Source: Dactylonectria macrodidyma (lineage: Eukaryota > Ascomycota > Sordariomycetes > Hypocreales > Nectriaceae). Taken from it: DNA of 64,000 nucleotides. Both the position numbers and the translations under genes were made by a program. The notes beneath the pieces were generated by a model that made no database searches, was not told where the DNA came from, and saw only the letters and a program-made list of their open reading frames with translations. Position 1 is the first letter of the stretch. The number at the start of each line of letters is the position of its first letter. Positions 53,279 through 63,387 of the stretch are shown piece by piece. Where the stretch lies: assembly GCA_020744425.1 (NCBI GenBank), contig JAGMUV010000027.1, forward strand, positions 372,001 through 436,000. The letters run 5' to 3'.

Positions 53279-54904
53279 ATGCCTAGGGGTCGCCATTCAA
53301 TTGATATATCCCCATTTCGCCTTCAGATTCAACAATGGAAAAACGACGACGGTCTCACGCTCAAACAAATCGTACAGCGCCTTAATAACGAATTCCACAT
53401 CGAAGTTCAACGTACGACTGTATATCGCAACCTGAAGATCTGGAATGCTTCCATGAGGCAGTATACCGAAGACTCTGAACAACTACGTGAGCGTATTAAA
53501 GACCTATTCTTTGACAAGGTCTTGAACGATCACTTTATGCTTCTGCAGCTTCACTCTGAGGGCTTTCTTATCTCAAAGACTGGCCTCTCACGGATACGGT
53601 GAGACCTTGGCCTTTGGCGGCGTCAAACCCCTGAGATGACTAGCGAGAGACTTCACGAATTGCGCCGTTTCTTTGAAGACGAGTCCGAATTACACACTAA
53701 GCTTGAGACCTACGGGCGCACACTACTCTACGTATATGTCCGTCGAAATCATCATATCTTGAGCCGCCGAGCCCTGTACTCATGCTTTCGCGACTTTTCC
53801 CCTACTTGTGTTACCGAACGGTGGAATACGATGCGATATCGCCGAACTGGATGGACTTCTCCAGGCCCCGACTTTATTTGGTCCCTTGATGCGTACGATA
53901 AATTGAAGGCCTGGGGCTTTGAGATCTATGCCTCCATTGACGCTTACTCACGGTTTATTACGTGGTTCTACGTGGGCATATCCTCTGGTACGTCACGAAG
54001 CGTTGTTGCGCAGTATCTCGATGTTCTCTCGCAGCGGAAAACCATGCCAAATATCATCCGTTCCGACCGCGGCCAAGAGACAATCCTTATGGCTGGAGCA
54101 CATTATTACCTTTCGAAGACCCGCGTACGCGCACGGGAAGGTATCCCACAAGATGTGCGCTTTCGAGACTGCTGGATCTATGGCAAAAGCACGCATAACG
54201 AAAAGATTGAGAGCTGGTGGCTTCGATTGAGTAGGGGTAGGGCTAAATTCTGGCGGGTATGTAGTATTATCACTCCGTTCGACCCTATGCTAACCTGAAT
54301 CTAGGAGTATTTTAGTGAAATTACCGCACTTGGCCATTTCTCGAACGACTCCCTACCCGACCGTATTGCAATGCTCTATCTCTTCATGCCGATCCTGCGG
54401 GCTGAGTTTGCCGACTTCGTACTTACGTGGAATTCGCACTACATTCGCAAACAGCGCAATAGGCCGCATGTGGTTCCTGGGCAGCCATGGACCCTCTACT
54501 TTCAGCCTACCGCACGGCAGGTTGAGAGCTTTGCAGAGGTTATCCCTCAAGATCGATTACAAACGATCCAAGATATCTTCGACGGGGACCGTATTGATCT
54601 TGATGCCTACTTGCCAGAAGATACAATAGCTATCTGTGATCGCATTCTTAGAGGCCAGGAAGATCTGCCAAGAGATCCGCCACAGCAACCCAAGCTTTCA
54701 GCGTATCTATTCCTACGAGATCGTTTACGGCAGTACATTAGGAGTAAGCAGCAGCCAGAGCTGGCATTATTGGAGACGCCTACGGGTGGCCTAGACCGCG
54801 TACGTAATCATTTGGCCACTCACGATATCGATACTGCTTCGCTTTTAGAACGCATTGAGGAGGAAGAGATTGACTGGGGTGAGGGAGACCAACTATACGA
54901 CTAG
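53279..54904 (+). pseudogene. Transposon B gene 2: rve-like integrase with one in-frame TGA
   Basis: ATG 53279 (MPRGRHSIDISPFRLQIQQW). The N-terminal HTH matches that of A. TGA at 53600-53602 interrupts RIRxDLGLWRRQ, where A reads on. Catalytic core: FIWSLDAYDKLKAWGFEI, IRSDRGQETILMAGAH and EKIESWWLRL, the same DDE triad as A. A 48-bp intron (54257-54304) and an open exon to 54904 follow. A 45-bp intron (GTGAGA to CTAG) could remove the TGA, but alignment with A favours a nonsense mutation in ancestral coding sequence. Probably dead unless spliced that way. Confidence 0.78.
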
Positions 54905-54936
54905 ATACATAACCAATTGTACCAATTGAACTGAAA

Positions 54937-56085
54937 CTAATCCCTATTCTTATTCTTTCCCCTACCAATCCGGACAGGAAGCCTCTTCTGAGGTGAGAGA
55001 GCCTGGGCCTCCGAGTGTTCATCGATATCACTCGCGAATGGATCGTCAAGGACGGCCTCAAAAGTAGCCGTATCCGCGTCATCTTCACCCGAAAGCTCAA
55101 CCTGAATTTCAGCCTGAATATCATCCTTGCCCTCCAACTCCAAGCAGGTCTCAGCTTCCTCTTTTACCGGTATACGAGATAGCTTTCGTGGCTTTGATTC
55201 CTTCTTAATTGGGGATACGCGCTCTGACTTTACCGTACGTGAGGCTTTGCGTTTGCTAGAGCTCCTCGCCGAGGTTTCTGACTCTGGATCAGAGGGTAGG
55301 CGATCAATCGCTCGCTTGTGACCACGTACGGCTCTTGACGGCATTGGTGACTCAATATCAGGCCGAGGCTTTACATTGAAGTACCAAAAGGTCAAATGGA
55401 CCGTATCGCGCTTTGGGGCAAGCGAGATATTGCCCACACGAAAGAGGTCCGCAAACGAGGTCGTTTCGTACGCGGCATCGGAGAACTCAACGGGTCCAAA
55501 GGTGGCAGTTTGAGTCACTACGGAATGAACGACCTTCCATTCCTTAACTGCAAGCCTCTTGTCACACTGCTTGACAATGAACTCTATCATTGCGGCATGA
55601 GAAGGAAACTTTGCCCCGAGAACGATCTCAACATTTCCTGTACGCTTTCCAACGAGGTTTGCCGTCTTATCGTATACTGGGGTTTCAACACCGTCAAGGA
55701 CATTGTCATAATACCCATCGCACGACCAAAACGAAGCGTGCAATTCGACGACAATCTTAGCCGTATGGCTTGTAGCTGCGATGCTCCTTGACCGGCTTTC
55801 AATAGCTAGATTCGTAGCGTTCTGATAGGTATCAGGTCTCGGTCGGGATCGTTGGGAAGGAATCGTCATCGCGTTGCCTCGTTGGGCTGTTGATTGGGAA
55901 GTAGGTGAATCGACTGTGAGGTCGATAGAAATAGGGGTAATAGGGCCAAATGATGATGAAGCCGTAGGGAGCCGTTGAGCGCAATGTGGGCAATAAAGGG
56001 CCCCAGGGAACTTCGTACGTATATCCACATGACGGCTGCGGTCTTTGGGACAATACTCTGTCGAAGGGGATGAAGGTGTATCCAT
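54937..56085 (-). CDS. Transposon B gene 3: C/H zinc motif and SUMO-site partner protein
   Basis: 382 aa, intronless, from ATG 56085, with about 30 bp between its stop and the integrase stop. N-terminal C12-x6-H19-x12-C32-x2-C35 (YCPHC) matches A gene 3 almost exactly. A middle domain (about 100-240) precedes basic stretches with psi-K-x-E sites (VKSE, IKKE, VKEE) and an acidic region. Overall identity with A gene 3 is low, yet position, orientation, motif and composition agree. Inferred nuclear accessory protein. The frame is intact although the neighbouring integrase is broken. Confidence 0.72.
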   Translation of the reverse strand: MDTPSSPSTEYCPKDRSRHVDIRTKFPGALYCPHCAQRLPTASSSFGPITPISIDLTVDSPTSQSTAQRGNAMTIPSQRSRPRPDTYQNATNLAIESRSRSIAATSHTAKIVVELHASFWSCDGYYDNVLDGVETPVYDKTANLVGKRTGNVEIVLGAKFPSHAAMIEFIVKQCDKRLAVKEWKVVHSVVTQTATFGPVEFSDAAYETTSFADLFRVGNISLAPKRDTVHLTFWYFNVKPRPDIESPMPSRAVRGHKRAIDRLPSDPESETSARSSSKRKASRTVKSERVSPIKKESKPRKLSRIPVKEEAETCLELEGKDDIQAEIQVELSGEDDADTATFEAVLDDPFASDIDEHSEAQALSPQKRLPVRIGRGKNKNRD

Positions 56086-56308
56086 TATGTAAGAGAAGGA
56101 TGATGAATGAACTTCGTTCCCAAATGGCCACGTTTGTGGCCGAACGTAATATTTGCCTCAAGCAACCATAACTAAATTAGGGTCACGACAATGGGCTCTC
56201 CCTGTTGAGTGATATTTTATCTTTACAGTGATATGCATCCCCTAGATGTGATTAAACAGAAGGATAATGGCACATTGGGGTTGCCCTAGTAAGAAAAAAA
56301 TTGAAAAG

Positions 56309-56345
56309 TTGAATTTTGGAACTCTGCCGCTTGTGGCCTTCCGTA
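56309..56345 (-). repeat. Right inverted end of transposon B
   Basis: The reverse complement of 48138-48174, ending CCTTCCGTA. It is immediately followed by the lone foldback arm at 56346. Confidence 0.82.
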
Positions 56346-56440
56346 GGTGGCTGGGATGTGGATGTCTTCTTGTCAATAGCTTCCGCTGGTTAGCGCTAGT
56401 CTTTTTCTCCTTTAATCAACACAACATGCTCATTTCAACA
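56346..56440 (+). repeat. Solo arm of the foldback element
   Basis: About 95 bp, nearly identical to the right arm of the 40840-41324 element (41229-41323), with a few changes. The inner part of the arm and the opposite arm are missing. It joins transposon B directly to a truncated exchanger gene. Confidence 0.8.
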
Positions 56441-56794
56441 GTCCTATTCGGCGTTGTCATCCTCGCTATCGCCACCACGCTGCCTGAGAAGTTCATCGCT
56501 GTCATGAGCGGCTACCGCGGCCACCTCGGCATTCTCGTCGCGAATTGCGTCGGCAGCAACATCTTCCTTCTGTCGCTGTGTGTTGGCATTGTCTTGGTTG
56601 ACACTACGGGTGCCCTGGATGGAGGCAACGTGACGATGCCAGAACTGGTGACTCTTTGGGGGTCGACGCTAAGTTTGACCCTGACAGTCTGGTTTGGAGC
56701 TAGGTTTTGCCGCTGGATTGGCGTGGCTATGTTGGCTGGCTATGTTGTTTTCATTGTGCTTGAGGTCACAGTTATCCACCGTGTGGCGAATTAG
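56441..56794 (+). pseudogene. Sodium/calcium exchanger (CaCA family) C-terminal fragment
   Basis: It encodes about 117 residues that look like the last membrane helices of a cation:Ca2+ exchanger, with the alpha-repeat motif IATTLPEKFIAVMSGYRGH and ANCVGSNIFLLSLCVGIV, followed by two further hydrophobic segments and a stop at 56792. The rest of the gene, including the first alpha repeat, is missing. The fragment begins exactly where the foldback arm ends. Not a functional transporter. Confidence 0.72.
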
Positions 56795-57051
56795 ATGAGG
56801 TGTTGCTTTCGCATGAGGACGCGGCCGTGATTTCAACATCTCCCGTTCAAGACGCTGCGCTCCTTTCAGGGGGCTCAAGCTCTGTGATTTTGAAGCGCTG
56901 ACAGGTTTAAAATGAAGGCGGGTTGCTTGAGTAAGAGTCTCCTCAGCCAGAGTCGGTAGGGCACCGGCTGATTGACTAAGGGTTGTCGGAGCAGGAGTCT
57001 TCGAGGCCGAGATGGCCCAGTCCAAATCAAATGAGGATGATTCTGATCATA

Positions 57052-57255
57052 TCAAAGGACGAAGAGGAGGCTCGCCATTGCACGAGGATGCGCAACCGGC
57101 TGGAAGCTTGCCGTGAGGGTCGGTCCGCTCTGGTTCTTCTGGAAGCGCAGGATGCGGCGGCGGTTGTCCCACTCCTCCTGGGTCCAGTTCTCGGCCATGG
57201 TGCACATCTTGCCCTGGATCTTCAGAACCGCCTGGTTTCCGTTGCTGTTGGTCCT
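57052..57255 (-). pseudogene. Fragment of a Medusa-like (DUF7082-type) domain gene
   Basis: The minus-strand frame reads AVLKIQGKMCTMAENWTQEE followed by WDNRRRILRFQKNQSGPTLT, which resembles the conserved block of fungal Medusa-type transcription regulators. Flanking domain parts are absent and both ends of the frame are arbitrary. Identification is from memory of the motif and should be treated as provisional. Confidence 0.45.
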
Positions 57256-57299
57256 CGTTCAAATAAACTGCGGCGTCGTCAACAACCCATCTGATTTGG

Positions 57300-58471
57300 C
57301 TTTGGAAGCCGATCCCAACCCGCCAAATTCCCCTCCCTCCGACCCAAAACGCCTCGACTTGATTTTGGGCTTTGACAACGACAGATCAATTTGATAGGAA
57401 CGGGACAACAGGCTCTGATAGATGGATGGGCGTGGAGACCGAGGCCGTGGCCGAGTGGGGCCGGCGAGTTCGGAGTTAATCGGCATCGGCCCTTAGAGCC
57501 GCTCAAATGTGTGTAGTCGTGTTTTAACGGCTGCCAATTAATTTACTCGAGCTGCATCTTCTGCAGCAATCTCATTCGACATATCTAACTCAGCTATGAG
57601 CTGCGCCAGCACGGGAATTAGTGAGAGATAAGACATCTTCTATCTTCCATCCCCATGAGCACTCCATTGCTCCCAAAGTCTATCTACCGAGGGTGCGGCC
57701 CCACCCTGCCCTGACTTATATCCGTATGACAGGCCCCAGTTTCAGTCCCGGAGAAAGTGACCCGCCGAGGTTAGCACGGCTGGCATAGAGCTAAGCTCTG
57801 AGGCATAGATGGCGCTACTGAACCGTTCCGCAGTGGTAGTGGTAATGGTCACGGGCCAGTAGAGAGGAGAGTAACAAGGCCACGAATTGGCACATAATTA
57901 GCAAGGCAATCACGGTATAGTGTAGACCTTGTGGGTTAAGTCGTTGATCCTTGGTACGATCCCGCTGGCGGCTGATCGGGAGACGAGTCGCGCCTCCGGG
58001 TCGTGGAGGCGAGGTGCACGCACCATCAAGCTTGTCGCGACCTGCTCAATGCCCTCACTGGAACTAGCAGTAGTAGGTTTCTTAGTGGTAACTAGTAGCG
58101 GTATCTGTAGACGAATAATAATCGATACTCCCCTCGACTCAAGGGTGTCTCTTGTTGAACACAGTGGTGGTCACGCGCAGAGCTATGGGTCTTAAGATTG
58201 CATGTGGATACGTGAGATATCTCAGGGGCAGAGATACTTCCCGAGATACAACACAAGAGCAGAGAATCAACTGATCTGACATCAATGAACCGAATACCCG
58301 TACTGTCTGACTATCTGACATCTCTCTCATCCTTCTTATAGCCGTATAACTCCTATGGTTCTCCAGTAGGTCCCCTGTGCTTCCCATATGAAACGCAATC
58401 CGTGCCCATGGGTTCTACACTCCTGACAAAAACCCACCAGTCAGGCACACCACCGCTGCCCAGCTTCCAAA
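57300..58471. other. Intergenic region, no gene seen
   Basis: About 1.2 kb with only short ORFs. Includes the 3' flank of the reductase gene. I saw no tRNA, transposon end or conserved coding block. Confidence 0.35.
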
Positions 58472-59567
58472 TCACTCAACCTGGAAGTAAGATGAATCAA
58501 TGCCCTCAGCGATGCTGCCTTCCAGAGACCTCCATCCATCCTGGCCGGCCCATTTCTTCAGGAGGGCAATAGAGTCAGAAAAGTCGGTGGAAATGGTAAG
58601 GAGGAAACGGTCAGAGTAGTCGGCGATGAATTCCTTCTGCGGGCGTAGCTTGCGCAGAATGGCCAGGAGGTCGTTCCAGTGATGGCTGTGACCCCAGGCT
58701 TGCAAACGTGCGTTCTTGACCTCGGGGTCCAAAATGGCTGCGATGTGAAGCAGTGCGATGTCCTTGACGTCCACGAAGAAGGCTGAGATCTGGTCAGATT
58801 GCTGCTCACATCATTTCAAGTCTCAAAGGCTTGGTCTTACAAGCATGGAACGCCTCCAGCGCAATCTTATCCCCTTTGAACAATGAGCTCACCCAGTAGA
58901 CTGGCGAATCCGCGTGTTTCCGATGAAGGGGCTCGCCGACGATGGAGGCAGGGGAGACCACATTGACCGTGAAGTGGGGTTGGTTCTCCTCGACGAACTT
59001 CCAAAGCTCCTTCTCTGCAGCGACCTTGCTGGCGGTGTACGAGAGCAGACTGCGGGATGCTTCATACGGAGGCGGGGCCCAAGCGGCTTCAATGGCGGCA
59101 TCGTTCCAGGTATGGCGCTCGACCCGAATGTCATTGCCAGGCACTGGGAAGGTGGCGGTTAGAAGTGTGCTGGTGTAGACAACCTCCTGGACCGAGGGCT
59201 CGGTGAGGGCGGCCTTCAGGATAGAAACTGTGCCAGCGACCGTCTGAGGAATGACATTGTTTGGGTTCGGGTCCAAGCTGGAGATCGTCGCGATATGCGC
59301 AATGGCCGAAACACCTTTGACAGCTTCATCGAATGCGCCTTCGGCACCGAGGTCGGGTACGGCCACAAGTTCAAGGCTGCCGTTCTCAACGTAGGATTTG
59401 AAACGGTCGTCGACCAGCCAGGAGGCTTGGCTCAAGTCACGAACGGTGCCCCGGACTTTGTAACCACGCTCCAAGAATTGCTTGGTGACCTGGGAGGCGA
59501 CGAAGCCTGTGGCACCGGTCACAAGGACCCACGAGCCGACGGGGATAGATGTAGGCGACGAAGACAT
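58472..59567 (-). CDS. Extended short-chain reductase (dihydroflavonol reductase/GRE2-like)
   Basis: 345 aa, exons 59567-58841 and 58782-58472 with a 58-bp intron (GTAAGA to CTCAG). NAD(P)-binding GATGFVASQV at residues 18-27, a downstream VRGTVRD loop suited to the NADP phosphate, and the catalytic S133-Y177-K181 set (YTSTLLT, YTASK) are all present. The C-terminal substrate domain (FFVDVKDIALLH) matches yeast Gre2-type methylglyoxal/ketone reductases and plant dihydroflavonol reductases. Cytosolic NADPH-dependent carbonyl reduction; the exact substrate cannot be read from sequence. Intact and of normal length. Confidence 0.88.
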
Positions 59568-59951
59568 GGTAATGATGGATGTTTGAGTAATAAACCTGAA
59601 ATAGAATGCTGCGTTGTTGACCATGTAAAAAATGCCTCTGTCGTCAGGACTTATATACCAACCCCTGAGAGTTGCGAGGCATCCTAATCCGTCAACATTC
59701 CAGCCCTTCCGAATCCAAGCTGACAAATGCAGGCCCATCCTTTGTCAACAATTGTATCGACAACAAGAAAAAAGAACATTCTTGACAAACTGATGAAGCT
59801 GATTTCAAACCACTGTAGGAGATATACTGACCTTCCAATCCCATGGCCGAATTAGGAAGTAACAATTCTTGGCGTAGTGGAGTCACAGAAAGCCTCTCCC
59901 GTCAGTGATCAGCAAGAGCTTGTTCGTGAACTATCAATTTAACGGGGCGGC

Positions 59952-60904
59952 CTAACCCCCCTGTCTTCGTTCGCACAGTACTAATATCATCTCTGGGCTA
60001 ACTTTATTGTTCGAAAGCCTCTGGTACATTTGCTCCAGTAGTTCCGTCAGACCAAGAGATTCCGGGCCGCCATTGAGTTCGGCCATCGCAAGTGCGCCGC
60101 GTAGATGCTGCCGAGCTGAACCGACTTCACCCGACGCTATCTGCAAAAGACATCAGCTGAATAATTCCCGTACATCACTTCTGGGTTTCACCTCATCGAA
60201 CGCCAGGGCAAGTGACTTAGCAAACGTCAAGAGACTGACCGCCGACGATATACCGCCGATGGTCTGCCGGAGCGCCTGGAGGCATGTCTGTCTGTACCGG
60301 AGGGCCATCCGCGTGAAGTTCGGGTCGTCTGGTCGGTCCCGCAGGATATGCCGGCATGCGCCGAGGAGAATGGCACTCAGGAATTCCGCATCCATGATGG
60401 CGAGACTAACCCAATCTCGGATGATCAACATCTCGAGGTTTCCTACGGAGTTGAACGTAGAACAGTGCGTAACCATGTTCGGGACGACACTTCGAACATC
60501 TGTGGCAGGGTAAGAGAGCTGTTGACGTGACGGATAGGACGTCTTGGGGAAAGCGCCCGACAGCTGGAACTGAACTTGGAGGGCAGGAGAGTATGGCATA
60601 CGGACGTACAATAGTCGAGCAGGAAGTATTCTTGGGAGGACATCGATCTCGGAAGGGTGGAAAAGGGATCCCTGCTATTGTCGGGTATCTGGCTCAGAGG
60701 GCCAGGAAAACGTGGCTCAAGAGCGGTCGTCTCATGCTCCCCCACGTTTACCTGAGAGGTTTCGCTATGATATCTCTGCATTCGCAGGCGTCTTTCCTTG
60801 GCATGCGCTTGACGGATAGCATGAGAATGGGTCAATGTTCGAGTCTCGGACGAAGCGGGGTTCCCCGGGTTGGAGACATTGACAAATTGGAATCGGAGCG
60901 GCAT
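59952..60904 (-). CDS. Fungal transcription-factor-domain protein (PF11951-like), short
   Basis: Exons 60904-60610, 60499-60192 and 60140-59952 give 263 aa. Start ATG 60904 (MPLRFQFVNVSNPGNPASS). The F-x-FVNVSNP start and basic HAIRQAHAKERRLRMQR stretch are typical of the N-terminus of fungal transcription-factor-domain proteins that lack a Zn2Cys6 cluster. The middle exon VVPNMVTHCSTFNSVGNLE and CRHILRDRP fits the domain. Introns 60500-60609 and 60141-60191 restore one frame. The protein is about half the usual length, so the C-terminus may be truncated. Probable nuclear regulator, function unknown. Confidence 0.6.
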
Positions 60905-61010
60905 GACCAACGCTGGGTAAGGAGAGTATGGAATCGGGAGTGTTGCGGGTGGAGGCTGATATGGTGGATGAATGCTATCATGGAGAGAGGGGTGAGGTCA
61001 ACCCCCCCGA

Positions 61011-61442
61011 TCACATCCATTTGTCAGACACTATCTGACTCGGCACCTTGGTTGACATGGCCCCACCACTGCCAAGACCTGCGCCTTCCTTTTTTGTACA
61101 GGAGGTGGTTATAGCGCATACGCTACTTATTCTAGACCTTCCACAAAGCCTTCCATAGATCCACTCCCGGCCGTTCGGAGAAATAGGGTGTCTCGGAAAG
61201 CTTACTATGCCATCCAGCAGGTCCGGCCCAAATCTTCCTACACCCACCTCCCACAGCACACTCCAGTCCCGAAAAGCATTAGGATCTTCCTCAAATTCCA
61301 GCCACTGCGTAAGATATCGATGCACTGTTTTCTTCCAGAGGCCCTTCTCGATCCACCCTGTAACGGGCTGGGCCCGATCGGGCCTCGGCTGGGCACTCGG
61401 CCGAGTGTTGCTCAGCCACCGCGAAGACCGCAGGAAGGCCAA
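61011..61442 (-). CDS. Unidentified ORF, no ATG
   Basis: An open frame of about 143 codons whose central part (TGWIEKGLWKKTVHRYLTQW, then LEFEEDPNAFRDWSVLWEVG and VGRFGPDLLDGIVSFPRH) reads like genuine protein with balanced composition. No start codon is in frame, and I do not recognise a family. It may be an internal exon or a fragment. It lies upstream of, and on the same strand as, the transcription-factor-domain gene. Confidence 0.35.
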   Translation of the reverse strand: MAFLRSSRWLSNTRPSAQPRPDRAQPVTGWIEKGLWKKTVHRYLTQWLEFEEDPNAFRDWSVLWEVGVGRFGPDLLDGIVSFPRHPISPNGREWIYGRLCGRSRISSVCAITTSCTKKEGAGLGSGGAMSTKVPSQIVSDKWM

Positions 61443-61572
61443 AGCGGGAGGACTTCATTTCTTCAGGCTGGAATTCTTCCAGCCCCTTTGTTCTCTTCCT
61501 CTCCTCAGGATTAGTTTACTCGTAGTAGTCACCACAGCCTGTTGCAAATATACACGCTTGGACCGTTACAAT

Positions 61573-61780
61573 AGGTGACTTTTAGTCGCGAAATAGAAAG
61601 CTAAGTTTGGATAAGTTAGTGAGTTTATTTAGAAAAAATCGACTCAGATTGAGTCCGGGATACAGTGTTGTTTTCAGCATCTATGTAATGGCGACTGTCC
61701 ACTATTCACCTGATATAGTAGTGATTAGGAAGTTCGACTAGCCGAGAGCTACCGCGCGAGCCCGCTACTAACTTATGGCC
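61573..61780 (+). repeat. Relic of a transposon A right subterminal region
   Basis: Similar to 18789-18992 inside transposon A: AATAGGTGA, CGACTCAGATTG-like, and an exact block GCTACCGCGCGAGCCCGCT. The inverted end itself and the genes are absent. It shows that A-type elements have been elsewhere in this genome. Confidence 0.6.
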
Positions 61781-62667
61781 TATGGAATGGGCACTCAAGA
61801 GCGAAAGCTCGGTCTACTTCAGACTCAATGGTCACTTGCTGCAGTGACAATTGCAGAGGCATCAGACCAAACACCTGCATCGCCAGGGAAAGAGCTGGAG
61901 CATTGAAGATCCAAGGGGGTAGCTTGGGCTTTCTTCCGATTGATTCAATGAGTCTTGCTATTTGCACGACATCACATTGCTAATTGCACGATATCAGGCG
62001 CCCATTTCCCGGACTAACTGATATTCCGGCCGGCGCCGACCCCGACCACCCCCTAAGCTAAGAGGGAGGAAGAGTCGGACGTAGCTTCAGACGGAGACAT
62101 CTCAACGCTCATAGTTATCATTGTGCTCATGGGACATGTTGCTGATAGGGTGAAAATTGGGTGCTACAGTAGGCAAAGCTGGGTTGACTGGGCTACCTAG
62201 TGGACCCCCAAATAGCGGGGCGTATTAAGAATTATTGATAATATATTGTTATGGCCCAAGGGTATATTCTTATCCATATGGCTAAGCTTAACAATAATTA
62301 TGCAGTAAGCCGTAAAAATATATTTATTACTGGGATGTCTGCTTGATCGATACGATATCGATACGATTAGAGATCCTACTCGATCGATATGATATCGATT
62401 GACAGGTTGGATCGATCGATCGAAATCGAAATCGAATCGATTGGCCGATCGATTTCCAACCGTGGGTACAGGCCACCAAAGCTTCCAGATGTCGCATTCA
62501 AGCTGTACAAGTTTTGGTGATGCTAAGGTATGGGCCACACGACTCAAAGCCTGCGAAGGTCAACTCGAAGGTAAAGTCATCGACGATAGTACCGCCGAAG
62601 AGCTCCTTCGTCCGGTTAGGGTTGTCTGTGTTTTCGACCCTTACCTTGAGATTCTGTTCACATCCTC
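61781..62667. other. Intergenic, no gene seen
   Basis: Includes an ATCGAT-rich palindromic stretch at about 62340-62450 (ATCGATCGATCG, GATATCGAT repeats). Otherwise short ORFs only. Confidence 0.35.
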
Positions 62668-63201
62668 TTAGGGTGTACCACTGACAATAGGAGCGTTCGG
62701 GAAATACTTTTCCGGAGCGTTCTCCTCGTAAGTCTGGTCGTCGACGCACATACCTCCTCCAGCAGGCCCGATGTGTGGGCAGTGGACTTCGGGCCGATAC
62801 TGCACCATTTGCTGGTGTACCGACCTACACAGCAACGTGTTTCGGCCCAATTCGTAGTCCTGACCATATCGAATACTCCCAGTGAGAAAATTCATACATT
62901 CTGCGTTGTCTCCGTACTGCTTGCCTGCTCCAGTACAATACTTATCATGCACTTGGCAGATGCCGGTGGCTAGTGTGTGGGCGAGGGTGGTGATTGCCTC
63001 AACACGACTTGGCGCACCGAGCTTCTTAGCGGCGGTGGCAACAAGTGTGTCAAGGAGAAAGCCGAACCACCGAAATGTTGCGTCGTATTGCAAAATTTCC
63101 CGCCGGTCATTCCTTGCAATGAAGGTGTCGATCGTTACAGGAATGATACGTGAAGAACCAGTCTTGGGCCTGGTGCTTAAGACTGGCATTATATGTAACA
63201 T
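62668..63201 (-). CDS. Cys-rich fungal protein of unknown function (CPHIGP-x-GGGMC motif)
   Basis: 177 aa from ATG 63201. The C-terminal half has a strict cysteine pattern: ICQVHDKYCTGAGKQYGDNAE, C-MNFL, RNTLLCRSVHQQMV and VHCPHIGPAGGGMCVDD. I recall this pattern from a conserved fungal family, often secreted or membrane-linked. No signal peptide is visible at this start, so the N-terminus may be incomplete. The stop at 62668 ends ...FPNAPIVSGTP. Cys count suggests disulfides. Function unknown. Confidence 0.55.
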   Translation of the reverse strand: MLHIMPVLSTRPKTGSSRIIPVTIDTFIARNDRREILQYDATFRWFGFLLDTLVATAAKKLGAPSRVEAITTLAHTLATGICQVHDKYCTGAGKQYGDNAECMNFLTGSIRYGQDYELGRNTLLCRSVHQQMVQYRPEVHCPHIGPAGGGMCVDDQTYEENAPEKYFPNAPIVSGTP

Positions 63202-63387
63202 CACGTGAGGAAGGAGACCTTATACTCCCGTCCTCAACTGTAGTCTTAGCTCATCATCCATCTTTCTACATCTACATGTCAACCTCACTTTATGTGACCT
63301 CCGCGATATATTCGCATCAAGGAACCACAATTTCAAAGAGACTTGAGTTGAACATTACAACTGTGGTGGCAGCTGCGATATAATCAT
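63202..63387. other. Short intergenic region
   Basis: No gene seen; likely the promoter of the Cys-rich gene. Confidence 0.3.

Larger units (their letters stand above)
48138..56345. mobile_element. Transposon B: relative of transposon A, split by a MULE
   Basis: The outer inverted ends at 48138-48174 and 56309-56345 are 37 bp with one mismatch (TACGGAAGGCCACAAG, then GGCAGAGTTCC). Inside are a MULE at 48257-51852 and three genes matching transposon A: zinc-cluster protein (plus, 52034-52839), integrase (plus, 53279-54904) and partner (minus, 56085-54937). Without the MULE the element would be about 4.6 kb, close to A (5.1 kb). The end sequences differ from those of A, so these are separate families of one type. 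The integrase has an in-frame TGA, so B is probably non-autonomous. Confidence 0.78.

Noticed and set aside
53600..53644. 45-bp intron that would rescue the transposon B integrase
   Set aside because: Possible by GT..AG rule, but the skipped residues align with coding sequence in transposon A, so a nonsense mutation is the simpler reading.
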